A stretch of DNA of 21,600 nt from JAUYIV01 sp035464675 (lineage in GTDB: Bacteria > Actinomycetota > Acidimicrobiia > Spongiisociales > UBA11373): NCBI GenBank assembly GCA_035464675.1, contig DATHSA010000016.1:1-21600 (forward strand), given 5' to 3'. Below are positions 1-8,316 of this stretch, piece after piece. The notes beneath the pieces are model-generated. The model saw nothing but the letters and a program-made list of their open reading frames with translations. It made no database searches and had not been told where the DNA came from. The translations under genes and the position numbers were made by a program. The first letter of the stretch is position 1, and every line of letters starts with the position of its first letter.

Positions 1-2245
1 ACATCCCGTTGGAGACTTCGACCTGGATCGTCGATCCCTGGAAGACGCGGGTTCCCGGTTCCGGGTCGGTGGACACGACGGTGTTCACAGGCTCGTCAGA
101 GTTGACCTCGACGACCTCGAAGTCGAGGCCGGCATCGAAGATGGCTTCCTCGGCGTCGTCGAGTTCCATGCCGAGCACATCGGGCATCGCGACCCGCGGG
201 GTCGCGTAATAGGCACTGGTGCCGGGTGGATCGTCCGGGAAGTCCTCGACGGGGAGTCCCCGGATGACCTCCATCATGAACTCCCGCCATATCCGCGGGG
301 GAATGTTGGGACCCGCGACGTTGATGCACTCGAACCGAACCGGATCGCCGTCCACCGTTCCCTCGATGGTCAGGCACCGCATCGGGGCCTGCTCATCGGG
401 GTATCCGATCCAGATCGCCGTGGAGTACTGGGGGATCGATCCGACGAACCACGCATTGGTGTTGTTCTCGTGAGTCCCCGTCTTGCCGATCTGGGGCCGG
501 CCGATGTCGGCGGCGGTGCCGGTGCCCGAGGTCACGACCTTTTCCATCGTGTTGATCATCGCCGCGGCCAGGGCCGGCTCGACGACCTGCTCACGCTCCA
601 CCTCGTGCTCGTAGATGACGTTGCCCGCGGAGTCCTCGATCCGCTCGATCAGGTAGTTCTCGACCCGGATCCCCTGGTTGGCGATGGTCGAGTAGGCGCT
701 TGCCATCTCCAGGGGACTCACGGCCTGCGCTCCGAGCACGATCGCGGGAACCGCGGAGAGCGAGGACCTGACGCCGAGACGGTGGGCCACCTCGACGATG
801 TTCTCTGGCCCGACCGCGAGCGAGACGTGGCAGAAGACCCGGTTGGTGGACCGGTACAGGGCCTCCTCGAGCGATCGGATTCCCGGCTCCTCGTTGGGGG
901 CGTTCTCGCACGGCCACGGTTGCGGTCCGCCGAAGTCGATCGGGTCCTCGTCGGTGAGGTTCCAGTAGGAGCGGAGGGTGATGCCCTGTTCGAGTGCGGC
1001 GATGGCTCCGAAGGGTTTGAAGGCCGATCCCGGGTTGCGGCGTCCCTTGGTGGCCAGGTCGTACTCGCGCTGCCCTGCCTCCAGGTCGGTGCCGAAGTCG
1101 AGCCCGGACGCCATCACCACCGTGGCCCCGGTGCGGTTGTCCACCATGGCGATCGCCCCGGTGGGGAGCTCGCTCCCCGGAGGGAGCCAGTCCTGGAGGA
1201 TCTCCTGGGCCCGCACCTGGAGCGAGTAGTCCACCGTCGTGTAGATGTTGAGGCCGCCACCCCCCTCGCACTCCGTGTCGTGTGCCGGGCACCCGAAGAT
1301 TGCGCGCTTGCGCTGCTGAGGCGTCAGTCCCAGACCGAAGCGAGGGTTGCTGAGGAGCTGCTCACGAGCGGCGATGAGCACCTGCGGAGCGAGGGTCTGG
1401 AACTCCTGGTGCGGGACCGTGACCAGGGGCTCCTCTTTCGCCGCATCCCCCTCGGCTTCAGTGATCCAGCCCTCCTCCACCATGTTGTCGATGACGGCAT
1501 TGCGTGCCCTGATGGGTATCTCGCTGTCGTTCCGAAGGTTGTAGAGGGAGGGGTTGCGAATGGGCACGGGCAGTGCCGCCGCCTCGGCGATGCTGAGCTG
1601 ATCGAGCGTCTTTCCGAAGTACTCCTGAGCGGCGGCCGTGACGCCGTAGGCGTTTTCACCGAAGAAGACCGAGTTGAGATAGAACTCGAGGATCTGTTCC
1701 TTGGTGTAGCGGCGCTCCATCTCGATGGCGATGGAGGCTTCGGCCACCTTCCGCTCGAGCGTGGGCTCGCTCCCGACGAAGTTCTGCTTGACCACCTGCT
1801 GGGTGATCGTGGAGCCGCCCTGCGTCTCGCCACCGCGAAGATCCGCGATGAGGGCGCGCATCACCGCCTGGTAGTCGACGCCGCCGTGGCTCATGAAGTC
1901 CTCGTCCTCGGCGGCCAGGACCGCGGCGATCACGAGGTTGGGGATCTCGTCGAGAAGGACCGGCTGGCTGTTGCGCTCGGTCAGTTGCCCGAGCACGACG
2001 CCGTCGGCGGTGTAGACGGTGGACAACCGCCCCAGGTCGGGAAGGTCGAGCTGCATGGACTCGACGTCGGGGATCCACTCCTCCCGCAGATCCAACAAGG
2101 TTCCCTGAGCGGTGTTGGCGCCGAGAAAGACGAACAGCCCCAGCCATGTGGATGAGATCACGACGATGGCGGCGAGCACGGCGACGGCGACGAACCGCCG
2201 GCCACTCCGCTCAATGCGCTCGGCCTCGTGGATCGTGATGTCCAT
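1..2245 (-). CDS. ponA2: Class A penicillin-binding protein (transglycosylase/transpeptidase) with C-terminal PASTA domain, 3' end cut by window edge
   Basis: This bifunctional enzyme polymerises lipid II into glycan strands and cross-links the peptides outside the membrane. The frame is open from the ATG at 2245 to the left edge (748 residues seen). A short cytoplasmic head is followed by one membrane segment (about 17-37). The GT51 domain has the EDxxF motif with the likely catalytic Glu113 and GGSTITQQ around Ser145. The transpeptidase domain has GSAFKPF (nucleophile Ser407, Lys410), STN at 466-468 and KTGT at 588-591. From about residue 685 the sequence is PASTA-like (MPDVLGMELDDAEEAI, then a DPEPGTRV turn), as in mycobacterial PonA2; the gene name rests on this architecture. 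A GAGGA Shine-Dalgarno lies 5 nt before the ATG. The gene is divergent from the mutase. The stop and any further PASTA sequence are outside the window. Confidence 0.93.
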   Translation of the reverse strand, partial: MDITIHEAERIERSGRRFVAVAVLAAIVVISSTWLGLFVFLGANTAQGTLLDLREEWIPDVESMQLDLPDLGRLSTVYTADGVVLGQLTERNSQPVLLDEIPNLVIAAVLAAEDEDFMSHGGVDYQAVMRALIADLRGGETQGGSTITQQVVKQNFVGSEPTLERKVAEASIAIEMERRYTKEQILEFYLNSVFFGENAYGVTAAAQEYFGKTLDQLSIAEAAALPVPIRNPSLYNLRNDSEIPIRARNAVIDNMVEEGWITEAEGDAAKEEPLVTVPHQEFQTLAPQVLIAAREQLLSNPRFGLGLTPQQRKRAIFGCPAHDTECEGGGGLNIYTTVDYSLQVRAQEILQDWLPPGSELPTGAIAMVDNRTGATVVMASGLDFGTDLEAGQREYDLATKGRRNPGSAFKPFGAIAALEQGITLRSYWNLTDEDPIDFGGPQPWPCENAPNEEPGIRSLEEALYRSTNRVFCHVSLAVGPENIVEVAHRLGVRSSLSAVPAIVLGAQAVSPLEMASAYSTIANQGIRVENYLIERIEDSAGNVIYEHEVEREQVVEPALAAAMINTMEKVVTSGTGTAADIGRPQIGKTGTHENNTNAWFVGSIPQYSTAIWIGYPDEQAPMRCLTIEGTVDGDPVRFECINVAGPNIPPRIWREFMMEVIRGLPVEDFPDDPPGTSAYYATPRVAMPDVLGMELDDAEEAIFDAGLDFEVVEVNSDEPVNTVVSTDPEPGTRVFQGSTIQVEVSNGM

Positions 2246-2310
2246 GCGTGTCCTCGGAGAGAGACGTCGGGGGAGGGGAGACGGTTCCCGGGTAGCCTTT
2301 CACTGTAACG
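2246..2310. promoter_or_regulatory. Divergent promoter region, ponA2-like gene / mutase
   Basis: This 65-bp gap must hold promoters for both genes. On the plus strand a -10-like TAGCCT (2293-2298) lies 12 nt before the mutase ATG, so the transcript would have only a few leader bases, and no Shine-Dalgarno is visible. On the minus strand TACAGT (2307-2302) would give a leader of roughly 50 nt ending in the GAGGA ribosome site of the PBP gene. No convincing -35 boxes are visible. The assignment is by motif only. Confidence 0.45.
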
Positions 2311-3900
2311 ATGGCCGACCTTTCCGAGACCCCCCGGCACACCTCGAGCGGCATCGAGATCTCCCCCGTCTACGGGCCCGATGACCTCGCAGCGTGGGAC
2401 CCCGAGACCGCCCTCGGCGACCCGGGTGCCTACCCGTTCACACGCGGTCCGCACCCCACCATGTATCGCGGCAGGCTGTGGACCATGCGCCAATACGCGG
2501 GTTTCGGCAGCGCGGAGGCGACCAATGAGCGGTTTCGGTCCCTTCTGGACGCCGGCCAGACGGGTCTGTCGGTTGCGTTCGACCTCCCGACCCAGATGGG
2601 ACTCGACTCCGACGCTCCGATGGCGGCCGGCGAGGTGGGCAAGGTAGGGGTGGCCATCGACACCGTCGATGACATGCGGCGGCTGATGGCAGGCATCCCC
2701 CTCGGTGAGGTCTCCACGTCGATGACCATCAACGCCACGGCGGCGATCCTCCTGCTCCTCTATCAGATCGTTGCCGAGGAGGAGGGCGTGCCCGCCGAGC
2801 GCATCAGGGGGACGGTCCAGAACGACATCCTCAAGGAGTACTCGGCGCGGGGAACCTACATCTATCCGCCGGGCCCTTCGATGCGGCTGGTGACCGATCT
2901 GTTCCGCTATTGCAGCGAGGAGCTGCCGTCGTGGAACACGATCTCGGTCAGCGGCTACCACATCCGCGAGGCCGGTTCCACCGCTGCCGAGGAGATCGGG
3001 ATCACCATCTCCAACGGTCTCGCGTATCTGGGCGCCGCGATCGAAGCGGGGCTCGACATCGACACCGTGGCACCCCGGGTGTCGTTCTTCTGGAACGGTC
3101 ACTCCGGGTTCTTCGAGGAGATCGCCAAGTACCGGGCGGCACGCCGGATCTGGGCCCGGGAGGTGCGGGAGACTCTCGGGGCGAGGGACCCCGACTCCTG
3201 GAAGATGCGGTTCCACACGCAGACCGCGGGCAGCAGTCTCACCGCTCAACAGCCTGAGAACAACATCGTCCGCACCGCCCTCGAGGCGCTTGCGGCTGTC
3301 CTCGGGGGCACCCAGTCCCTCCACACGAATGCCTACGACGAGGCGCTCGGACTCCCCACCGACCATTCGGCGCGGATCGCCCTGCGCACACAACAGATCA
3401 TTGCCCACGAGTCGGGCGTCGCCGACACGGTCGATCCGCTGGCCGGGTCCTTCTTCATCGAGTCGCTCACCGATTCCGTCGAGGAGGCGGCACGCCGGGT
3501 CATGGCCGAGATCGAGTCGGCGGGCGGGGCGGTGGCAGCGATCGAGTCGGGCGTCGTACAGCGGATGATCGAGGACAGCGCCTACCGGGTGGCCCGGAGG
3601 GTCGAGTCGGGTGAGGCGGTGGTCGTGGGCGTCAACCGTTTTGTCGAGCAGGGGAGCGGCGAGGTGCCGACCACAGTGATCGACCGCTCCGTCGAGGAGG
3701 TCCAGGCCGAGCGCCTGGCGATCCTGCGGTCCGGCCGGGATCAGTCCACCGTCGACGACGCTCTCGATGCCCTCCGCGACGCCGCAGCCGGCGACGAGAA
3801 CCTCCTGTACCCGATGAAGACCGCGCTGGAGCGCGACGCCACGCTGGGCGAGGTGTCGGCGGCGCTCGGTGATGTGTTCGGGCGGTATCGACCCGCGTGA
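2311..3900 (+). CDS. Methylmalonyl-CoA mutase, large (substrate-binding) subunit
   Basis: This subunit carries the TIM-barrel of adenosylcobalamin-dependent methylmalonyl-CoA mutase (methylmalonyl-CoA to succinyl-CoA). The 529 residues show RQYAGFG, FDLPTQMGLDSD, GTVQNDILKEY, ISVSGYHIREAG and GGTQSLHTNAYDEALGLPT. Tyr62, Arg180 and His217 sit at a constant offset of 27 from Tyr89, Arg207 and His244 of the Propionibacterium enzyme. This favours methylmalonyl-CoA over the isobutyryl-CoA (Phe/Gln) or 2-hydroxyisobutyryl-CoA (Ile/Gln) mutases. The protein stops at DVFGRYRPA, where the cobalamin-binding domain begins in one-chain enzymes, so that part must be a separate gene, not present here. The ATG is close behind a -10-like TAGCCT, which suggests near-leaderless translation. 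The carboxylase genes 1-4 kb downstream fit the same pathway. Confidence 0.93.
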   Translation: MADLSETPRHTSSGIEISPVYGPDDLAAWDPETALGDPGAYPFTRGPHPTMYRGRLWTMRQYAGFGSAEATNERFRSLLDAGQTGLSVAFDLPTQMGLDSDAPMAAGEVGKVGVAIDTVDDMRRLMAGIPLGEVSTSMTINATAAILLLLYQIVAEEEGVPAERIRGTVQNDILKEYSARGTYIYPPGPSMRLVTDLFRYCSEELPSWNTISVSGYHIREAGSTAAEEIGITISNGLAYLGAAIEAGLDIDTVAPRVSFFWNGHSGFFEEIAKYRAARRIWAREVRETLGARDPDSWKMRFHTQTAGSSLTAQQPENNIVRTALEALAAVLGGTQSLHTNAYDEALGLPTDHSARIALRTQQIIAHESGVADTVDPLAGSFFIESLTDSVEEAARRVMAEIESAGGAVAAIESGVVQRMIEDSAYRVARRVESGEAVVVGVNRFVEQGSGEVPTTVIDRSVEEVQAERLAILRSGRDQSTVDDALDALRDAAAGDENLLYPMKTALERDATLGEVSAALGDVFGRYRPA

Positions 3901-3959
3901 CGAACGAGGCGATGCGGGTGTCACTCCTCTCGCGGCTCGCGGTTCTCGCGGTCGTCCGT

Positions 3960-4018
3960 CTCCCGACTCCCGACGCCCGTCAAAGGACGACCGGCGACCG
4001 GCGACGGGCGACGGGCGA
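3960..4018. repeat. Degenerate 7-bp tandem repeats between mutase and transporter
   Basis: Two short heptamer blocks face each other. CTCCCGA, CTCCCGA, CGCCCGT occupy 3960-3980. CCGGCGA twice and CGGGCGA twice occupy 3991-4018, ending 5 bp before the transporter start. CGCCCGTC (3974-3981) and GACGGGCG (4003-4010) are complementary, so the region could fold as a hairpin. The unit is the same GTCGCCC/GGGCGAC heptamer found in other gaps of the window. Confidence 0.8.
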
Positions 4019-4023
4019 CTGAC

Positions 4024-4863
4024 TTGCCACTGATCCTCGCTGCCTTCGCATCCCTGACATTCGGCGTCGCGGACTTCGTCGGAGGTATGGCGTCCCGCCG
4101 GACGCGGGCGGTCACGGTGGTGGCAGGGTCGCACCTGATCGCACTGGCCATGATCTTCGGGCTGGGGCCGTTCTTCGGAGAGGGGGTGCCTCCACTCGGC
4201 GACCTGGCATGGGGCTTCGTGGCCGGGCTGGCGGGTGCGGTGGGGCTGGCGGTCTTCTATCACGCCCTGGCCACCACGCGTATCGGGGTGGCCGCCCCGG
4301 TGGCGTCGGTGGTCAGCACGCTCACCCCGGTGGTCTACGGGGTGGTGTCGGGGGAGCGGCCCGAGGCGCTCGCCTGGATGGGCATGGTGCTGGCGATCCC
4401 TGCGATGCTGTTGATCCCGGCTGCCTCATCTGCGGACCCTTCCGGTCCACGAGGCCACCGCGCCGCTGGGCTCGGTGCCATCGCCGGACTCGGATTCGGG
4501 CTGTTCGGGATCTTCATCTCGCTGACCGGCGCCGAGTCCGGCTTGTGGCCGTTGGCCGGCTCCCGGATCGGCTCGCTGGTGCTGATGGCGGTCCTGGTGC
4601 CGATGCTGAAGGCTCGCTACCTCCCTGACCGGGATGCCTGGCCGGCTGTGGCGGCGGCCGGGATCCTCGACATGACAGCCAACGTGCTGTTCCTGCTGGC
4701 GGTGCGCGAGGAGCTGCTGTCGTTGGTGGCGGTGATCATGTCGTTCTACCCGGCGTCGACCATCGTTCTGGCGAGGATCGTTCTGGGGGAGAGGACGGTG
4801 CGGAGGCAGGCGGCCGGGCTGGCACTCGCCGGGGTGGCGGTGACGCTGATCGCAGTGGCGTAG
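4024..4863 (+). CDS. DMT superfamily (EamA family) membrane transporter
   Basis: This 279-residue integral membrane protein has about ten hydrophobic segments and the internal two-fold repeat of EamA proteins. The first repeat starts at LAAFASLTFGVADFVGG and ends near VLAIPAMLLIP. The second starts at GLGAIAGLGFGLFGIF and ends at LALAGVAVTLIAVA. Members export amino acids, sugars or other metabolites; the substrate cannot be read from sequence. The TTG start at 4024 is chosen because it includes the whole first membrane segment; the next good start, the ATG at 4087, would remove it. There is no clear Shine-Dalgarno, and the DNA just before the start is a heptamer array. The mutase is on the same strand 123 bp upstream, so co-transcription is possible. 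Nothing links its function to the carboxylase genes. Confidence 0.85.
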   Translation: MPLILAAFASLTFGVADFVGGMASRRTRAVTVVAGSHLIALAMIFGLGPFFGEGVPPLGDLAWGFVAGLAGAVGLAVFYHALATTRIGVAAPVASVVSTLTPVVYGVVSGERPEALAWMGMVLAIPAMLLIPAASSADPSGPRGHRAAGLGAIAGLGFGLFGIFISLTGAESGLWPLAGSRIGSLVLMAVLVPMLKARYLPDRDAWPAVAAAGILDMTANVLFLLAVREELLSLVAVIMSFYPASTIVLARIVLGERTVRRQAAGLALAGVAVTLIAVA

Positions 4864-4877
4864 CTCGCTGCGCTCGC

Positions 4878-4910
4878 GGCAATTGGCGATTGGCAATTGG
4901 CGATTGGCAA
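4878..4910. repeat. 7-bp tandem repeat GGCAATT/GGCGATT
   Basis: Four heptamers alternate GGCAATT, GGCGATT, GGCAATT, GGCGATT, followed by GGCAA. They lie in the 96-bp gap between the convergent transporter and carboxylase genes. The array has the same period as the GTCGCCC arrays but is richer in A and T, and resembles the GCGAATT array at the right edge. A small hairpin, CGAGC-GAA-GCTCG (4945-4957), follows just beyond the carboxylase stop and may help termination. Confidence 0.85.
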
Positions 4911-4959
4911 GAGCGGCATCAGGCGGACACGTGCGAATCGCGGCCGAGCGAAGCTCGAC

Positions 4960-6708
4960 CTACCGCACGATCGCCAGGACTGCGCCTCCGGCGACCTTGT
5001 CGCCTGCCTGGACACGCAGGTCGACGATCTCGCCGTCCATCGGAGACTTGATCTCGTTCTCCATCTTCATGGCCTCGAGGATGAAGAGCGGGGTGCCTGC
5101 GGAAACCCTGTCACCCGCCTTCTGGTGAACCTTGACGATCGTGCCCTGCATGGGAGCGGTGATCGCGCCCTCGCCCTCGGCCGCCGGTGCCGACGAGGTG
5201 AGCTTCGGGGGACGGCGCCGCGGCGCCTGACGCCGGCCTGATTCCGCCGGGACCGCTACTTCGGGCGCCCAGAGCCGTACGACGAAGCGTCGTCCTCCGA
5301 CCTCGACCGTCATCTGACGCTCGGCGAGTTCCTCCTCCTCGGGGAGTTGCGGGCCGGCCGGCTGGGTCATCACCGAAAGGTCCATCTCCTCCTCGACGGT
5401 CCGGGTGTGATGGGTTCCCTCCCGGAACGAGTCGTTGTCGAGTACGGCGAGGTGGAACGGGATCGTCGTGGCGATGCCGGTGATCCGGTACTCGGCGAGA
5501 GCCCGCCGCGAGCGGGAGATCGCCTCGTCGCGGTCGCGGCCCCACACCACCAGCTTTGCGACCAGGTTGTCGTAGTACTGGCTGATCGATGACCGGGGGC
5601 CGTAGCCGCTGTCGACCCGGACCCCGAACCCGCCGGGTTCCCGGTAGTCGACGATCTGGCCGGGCGTGGGGAGGAAGTTCTTCGACGGGTCCTCGGCGTT
5701 GATACGGAACTCGATGGCGTGGCCGCGGGGGGCCACCTCGGTGACCGACAGCGGCTCGCCCATCGCGACTCGAAGCTGCTCTCTCACCAGGTCGACGCCG
5801 GTCACCATCTCCGTGACGGTGTGCTCCACCTGGAGCCGGGTGTTCATCTCGAGGAAGTAGAAGTCGCCCTTCTGGTCGAGGAGGAACTCGACCGTTCCGG
5901 CGTTGACATACCCGGCCGCCTTTCCGACGGCGAGGGCGGCCTTGCCCAGCGCCTTGCGCTGCTTCTCACCCAGGGCCGGGCTCGGCGTCTCCTCGATCAG
6001 TTTCTGGTGGCGACGCTGCAGAGAGCAATCTCGCTCGCCGAAGAACACGCCGTTGCCATGGGTGTCGAAGACGATCTGCGCCTCCACATGGCGGGGGTGC
6101 TCGAGGTACTTCTCCACGTACACCTCGGGGTTCTTGAAGTAGGCGTCGGCCTCACGGCGGGCCGCCTCGAATGCCGCCTCCAACTCGCCCTCGGTGCGCA
6201 CCACTCGCAGGCCCTTGCCGCCACCGCCATGGGCCGCCTTGATGGCGATCGGGTATCCGAACTTCTCGGCCGTTGCCCGGACCTCGTCCACGGTCGCCAG
6301 CGGCTCCAGCGTGCCCGGCACCCCGGAGACGCCGGCCTCCTCGGCCGCCACCCGCGACGAGATCTTGTCACCCATCATCGTGATGGCGGCCGGCGGCGGA
6401 CCGATCCAGATGAAGCCGGCATCGATCACCGCCTGGGCAAACGCGGCGTTCTCGGCCAGGAACCCGTACCCGGGGTGCACCGCGTCGGCCTTGGCCTCGC
6501 GGGCGACCCGGAGGATGCTGTCGATGTCGAGATAGGACTCGGCGGCGGGGGCCGCTCCTATGTTCCACGCCTCGTCGGCGTGCTGGACGTGGAGGGCGTC
6601 ACGGTCGAGTTCCGAGTAGACGGCGATGGCCCGGAGGCCCATCTCCTTGACGCCTCGGATGACCCTGACCGCGATCTCTCCCCGATTGGCGATCAGGACA
6701 GAGCGCAT
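4960..6708 (-). CDS. accA: Acetyl/propionyl-CoA carboxylase alpha chain (biotin carboxylase + biotin carboxyl carrier)
   Basis: The chain carboxylates its own covalently bound biotin using ATP and bicarbonate, then presents it to the carboxyltransferase encoded just upstream. The N-terminal biotin-carboxylase part begins IANRGEIAVRV and contains HPGYGFLAEN, the ATP loop HGGGGKG, ERDCSLQRRHQK, FLEMNTRLQVEHTVTE and RINAED. The last 75 residues form the biotinyl domain with EAMKMEN; Lys548 (numbered from 6708) is the biotin site. At 582 residues it has the usual length for actinobacterial alpha chains. Of the possible starts, ATG 6708 is preferred: a TAGGAT -10 ends 7 nt before it, implying a leaderless mRNA, and it begins directly at MRSVLIANRG. 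ATG 6717 (three residues longer) is possible; the frame upstream of it looks non-coding. BirA is encoded nearby. Acetyl versus propionyl preference is not decided by this chain. Confidence 0.94.
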   Translation of the reverse strand: MRSVLIANRGEIAVRVIRGVKEMGLRAIAVYSELDRDALHVQHADEAWNIGAAPAAESYLDIDSILRVAREAKADAVHPGYGFLAENAAFAQAVIDAGFIWIGPPPAAITMMGDKISSRVAAEEAGVSGVPGTLEPLATVDEVRATAEKFGYPIAIKAAHGGGGKGLRVVRTEGELEAAFEAARREADAYFKNPEVYVEKYLEHPRHVEAQIVFDTHGNGVFFGERDCSLQRRHQKLIEETPSPALGEKQRKALGKAALAVGKAAGYVNAGTVEFLLDQKGDFYFLEMNTRLQVEHTVTEMVTGVDLVREQLRVAMGEPLSVTEVAPRGHAIEFRINAEDPSKNFLPTPGQIVDYREPGGFGVRVDSGYGPRSSISQYYDNLVAKLVVWGRDRDEAISRSRRALAEYRITGIATTIPFHLAVLDNDSFREGTHHTRTVEEEMDLSVMTQPAGPQLPEEEELAERQMTVEVGGRRFVVRLWAPEVAVPAESGRRQAPRRRPPKLTSSAPAAEGEGAITAPMQGTIVKVHQKAGDRVSAGTPLFILEAMKMENEIKSPMDGEIVDLRVQAGDKVAGGAVLAIVR

Positions 6709-6767
6709 GGCGGGCATCCTAAGACCGTGCGCCGACATCCCGGGGCGAGCCTGTTGCCGCACGGTCT
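6709..6767 (-). promoter_or_regulatory. Inverted repeat and -10 box between carboxyltransferase and alpha-chain genes
   Basis: AGACCGTGCG (6722-6731) and CGCACGGTCT (6758-6767) are a perfect 10-bp inverted repeat separated by 26 bp. Read in the direction of transcription, the first arm covers the carboxyltransferase stop codon. The second arm ends a base or two before TAGGAT, the likely -10 box of the alpha-chain gene. The repeat could be an operator for a dimeric repressor or an RNA hairpin that adjusts expression of the second gene. Which of these is inference. Confidence 0.6.
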
Positions 6768-8316
6768 AGAGGGGGATGTTTCCATGCTTCTTGGGCGGCA
6801 GGTTGACCCGCTTGTTGCGCAGCATCTCCAGAGCCTGGATCAGGCGGGGCCGCGTCTCCCGGGGCTCGATGACCTCGTCGATGAGGCCCCGCTCGGCCGC
6901 CACGTAGGGGTTGGAGAAGGCCTGCTCATAGCTCGAGATCAGCTCGGCCCGGCGGCCGTCGGGATCGTCCGCCTCGGCGATCTCACGGCGATGGATCACG
7001 TTGACCGCCCCCTGGGCGCCCATCACTGCGATCTCCGCCGTCGGCCAGGCGAAGGCGATGTCGGCGCCGACGCTTCGCGAGTTCATGACCACATAGGCGC
7101 CGCCGTAGGCCTTTCGGGTTATCACCGTCACCCGGGGCACCGTGGCCTCGCAATATGCGTAGAGCAGCTTTGCCCCGTGCCGGATGATCCCCCCGTGCTC
7201 CTGGTCTACGCCGGGAAGGAACCCGGGGACGTCCACGAAGGACACGATGGGGATGTTGAACGCGTCGCAGAAGCGCACGAAGCGGGCGCCCTTCACCGAG
7301 GCATCGATGTCGAGCGTCCCTGCCAGGGCGGCGGGATTGTTGCCGACGATCCCGACGGTGTAGCCGTCGAGTCGGGCGAGCCCGACGACGATGTTCGCCG
7401 CGAAGTGCTGGTGGACCTCGTAGAACTCGCCGTCGTCCACCACCGCCTCGATCAACTCCACCATGTCGTAGGGCTGGTTCGGGGAGTCGGGGACGATCGT
7501 GGTGAGCGCCTCTTCCATTCGGTCGGGGTGGTCGGCGGGGGTGAAGAACGGCGGCGCCTCCAGGTTGTTCTGGGGGAGGAACGACAGCAGGTAGCGCACC
7601 TCCTCGAGGGCCTGGTTGCCGTCGTTGCTCACGAAATGGGTGACGCCCGAGGTCTTGCTGTGCGGGCTGGCGCCGCCCAGGGTGTCGAAGGTGACGTCCT
7701 CGCCGGTCACCGCCTTGATGACGTCGGGGCCGGTGATGAAGAGGTGGGAGGTGCCATCGACCTGGTACACGAAGTCGGTGATTGCGGGGGAGTAGACCGC
7801 ACCGCCGGCGCACGGCCCCATGATCACGGAGATCTGGGGGATCACCCCTGATGCCATCACGTTCCGCCGGAAGATCTCGCCGTACCCGTCGAGGGCGAGA
7901 ACGCCCTCCTGGATGCGGGCCCCTCCAGAGTCCTTCAGCCCGATCAGCGGCGCCCCGGTCTCCATGGCGAGGTCCATCACCTTGCAGATCTTCTCGCTGA
8001 CCACCTCGCCGAGCGATCCGCCGAACACGGTGAAGTCCTCGGCGAAGACGAAGACGGTGCGTCCGTCCACGGTGCCCCAGCCGGTGATGACGGCGTCACC
8101 GGGCGGGGTTCGGTCCTCGATCCCGAAGCCACGTGCGCGGTGTTTGACGAACATGTCGAGCTCGACGAAGGAGCCCTTGTCCAGGAGGGCATCGACGCGC
8201 TCCCGGGCCGTCATCTTCCCGGCCTCGTGCTGTTTGTCGACCGCGCGCTGGCTCCCGGCATGGGCATGCTCCCCCCGGAGCCTGCGTAGGCGCTCGATGC
8301 GTTCCTCTGTGCTCAC
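6766..8316 (-). CDS. pccB: Acyl-CoA (propionyl-CoA) carboxylase beta chain, carboxyltransferase
   Basis: This subunit transfers the carboxyl group from biotin to an acyl-CoA. The 516 residues match the full actinobacterial PccB/AccD length, with a C-terminal KKHGNIPL. Both crotonase-like halves are present, with GLKDSGGARIQEGV and GPCAGGAVYSP in the first, and DVPGFLPGVDQEHGGIIRHGAKLLYAY, KAYGGAYVVMNS and AWPTAEIAVMGAQGAVN read in the second. The GTG at 8316 is chosen because VSTEERIERLRRLRGEH is the usual N-terminus, and a CATACT -10 box places the transcript start almost on it; the upstream extension runs through birA antisense. The residue in GGAY-x-VM, tied to acyl-CoA choice in Streptomyces enzymes (Asp in PccB, Ile in AccB, from memory), is Val here. 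Propionyl-CoA specificity is therefore not certain. It is followed after 57 bp by the alpha-chain gene. Confidence 0.93.
   Translation of the reverse strand: MSTEERIERLRRLRGEHAHAGSQRAVDKQHEAGKMTARERVDALLDKGSFVELDMFVKHRARGFGIEDRTPPGDAVITGWGTVDGRTVFVFAEDFTVFGGSLGEVVSEKICKVMDLAMETGAPLIGLKDSGGARIQEGVLALDGYGEIFRRNVMASGVIPQISVIMGPCAGGAVYSPAITDFVYQVDGTSHLFITGPDVIKAVTGEDVTFDTLGGASPHSKTSGVTHFVSNDGNQALEEVRYLLSFLPQNNLEAPPFFTPADHPDRMEEALTTIVPDSPNQPYDMVELIEAVVDDGEFYEVHQHFAANIVVGLARLDGYTVGIVGNNPAALAGTLDIDASVKGARFVRFCDAFNIPIVSFVDVPGFLPGVDQEHGGIIRHGAKLLYAYCEATVPRVTVITRKAYGGAYVVMNSRSVGADIAFAWPTAEIAVMGAQGAVNVIHRREIAEADDPDGRRAELISSYEQAFSNPYVAAERGLIDEVIEPRETRPRLIQALEMLRNKRVNLPPKKHGNIPL

Noticed and set aside
470..2155. 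Long plus-strand open frame (561 codons) opposite the PBP gene
   Set aside because: It is antisense to a gene with clear GT51, SxxK, SxN and KTGT motifs; its product is rich in Asp, Gly, Arg and Val, as is usual for shadow frames in GC-rich DNA.
2311..3900. Isobutyryl-CoA or 2-hydroxyisobutyryl-CoA mutase
   Set aside because: The selecting pair is Tyr62/Arg180, as in methylmalonyl-CoA mutase, not Phe/Gln or Ile/Gln.
2158..4263. Minus-strand open frame of 701 codons
   Set aside because: It covers the mutase and the transporter start in antisense and resembles no protein family.
5719..7851. Plus-strand open frame of 710 codons across the carboxylase genes
   Set aside because: It is antisense to both well-conserved carboxylase chains; the product has low-complexity His/Asp/Arg composition.
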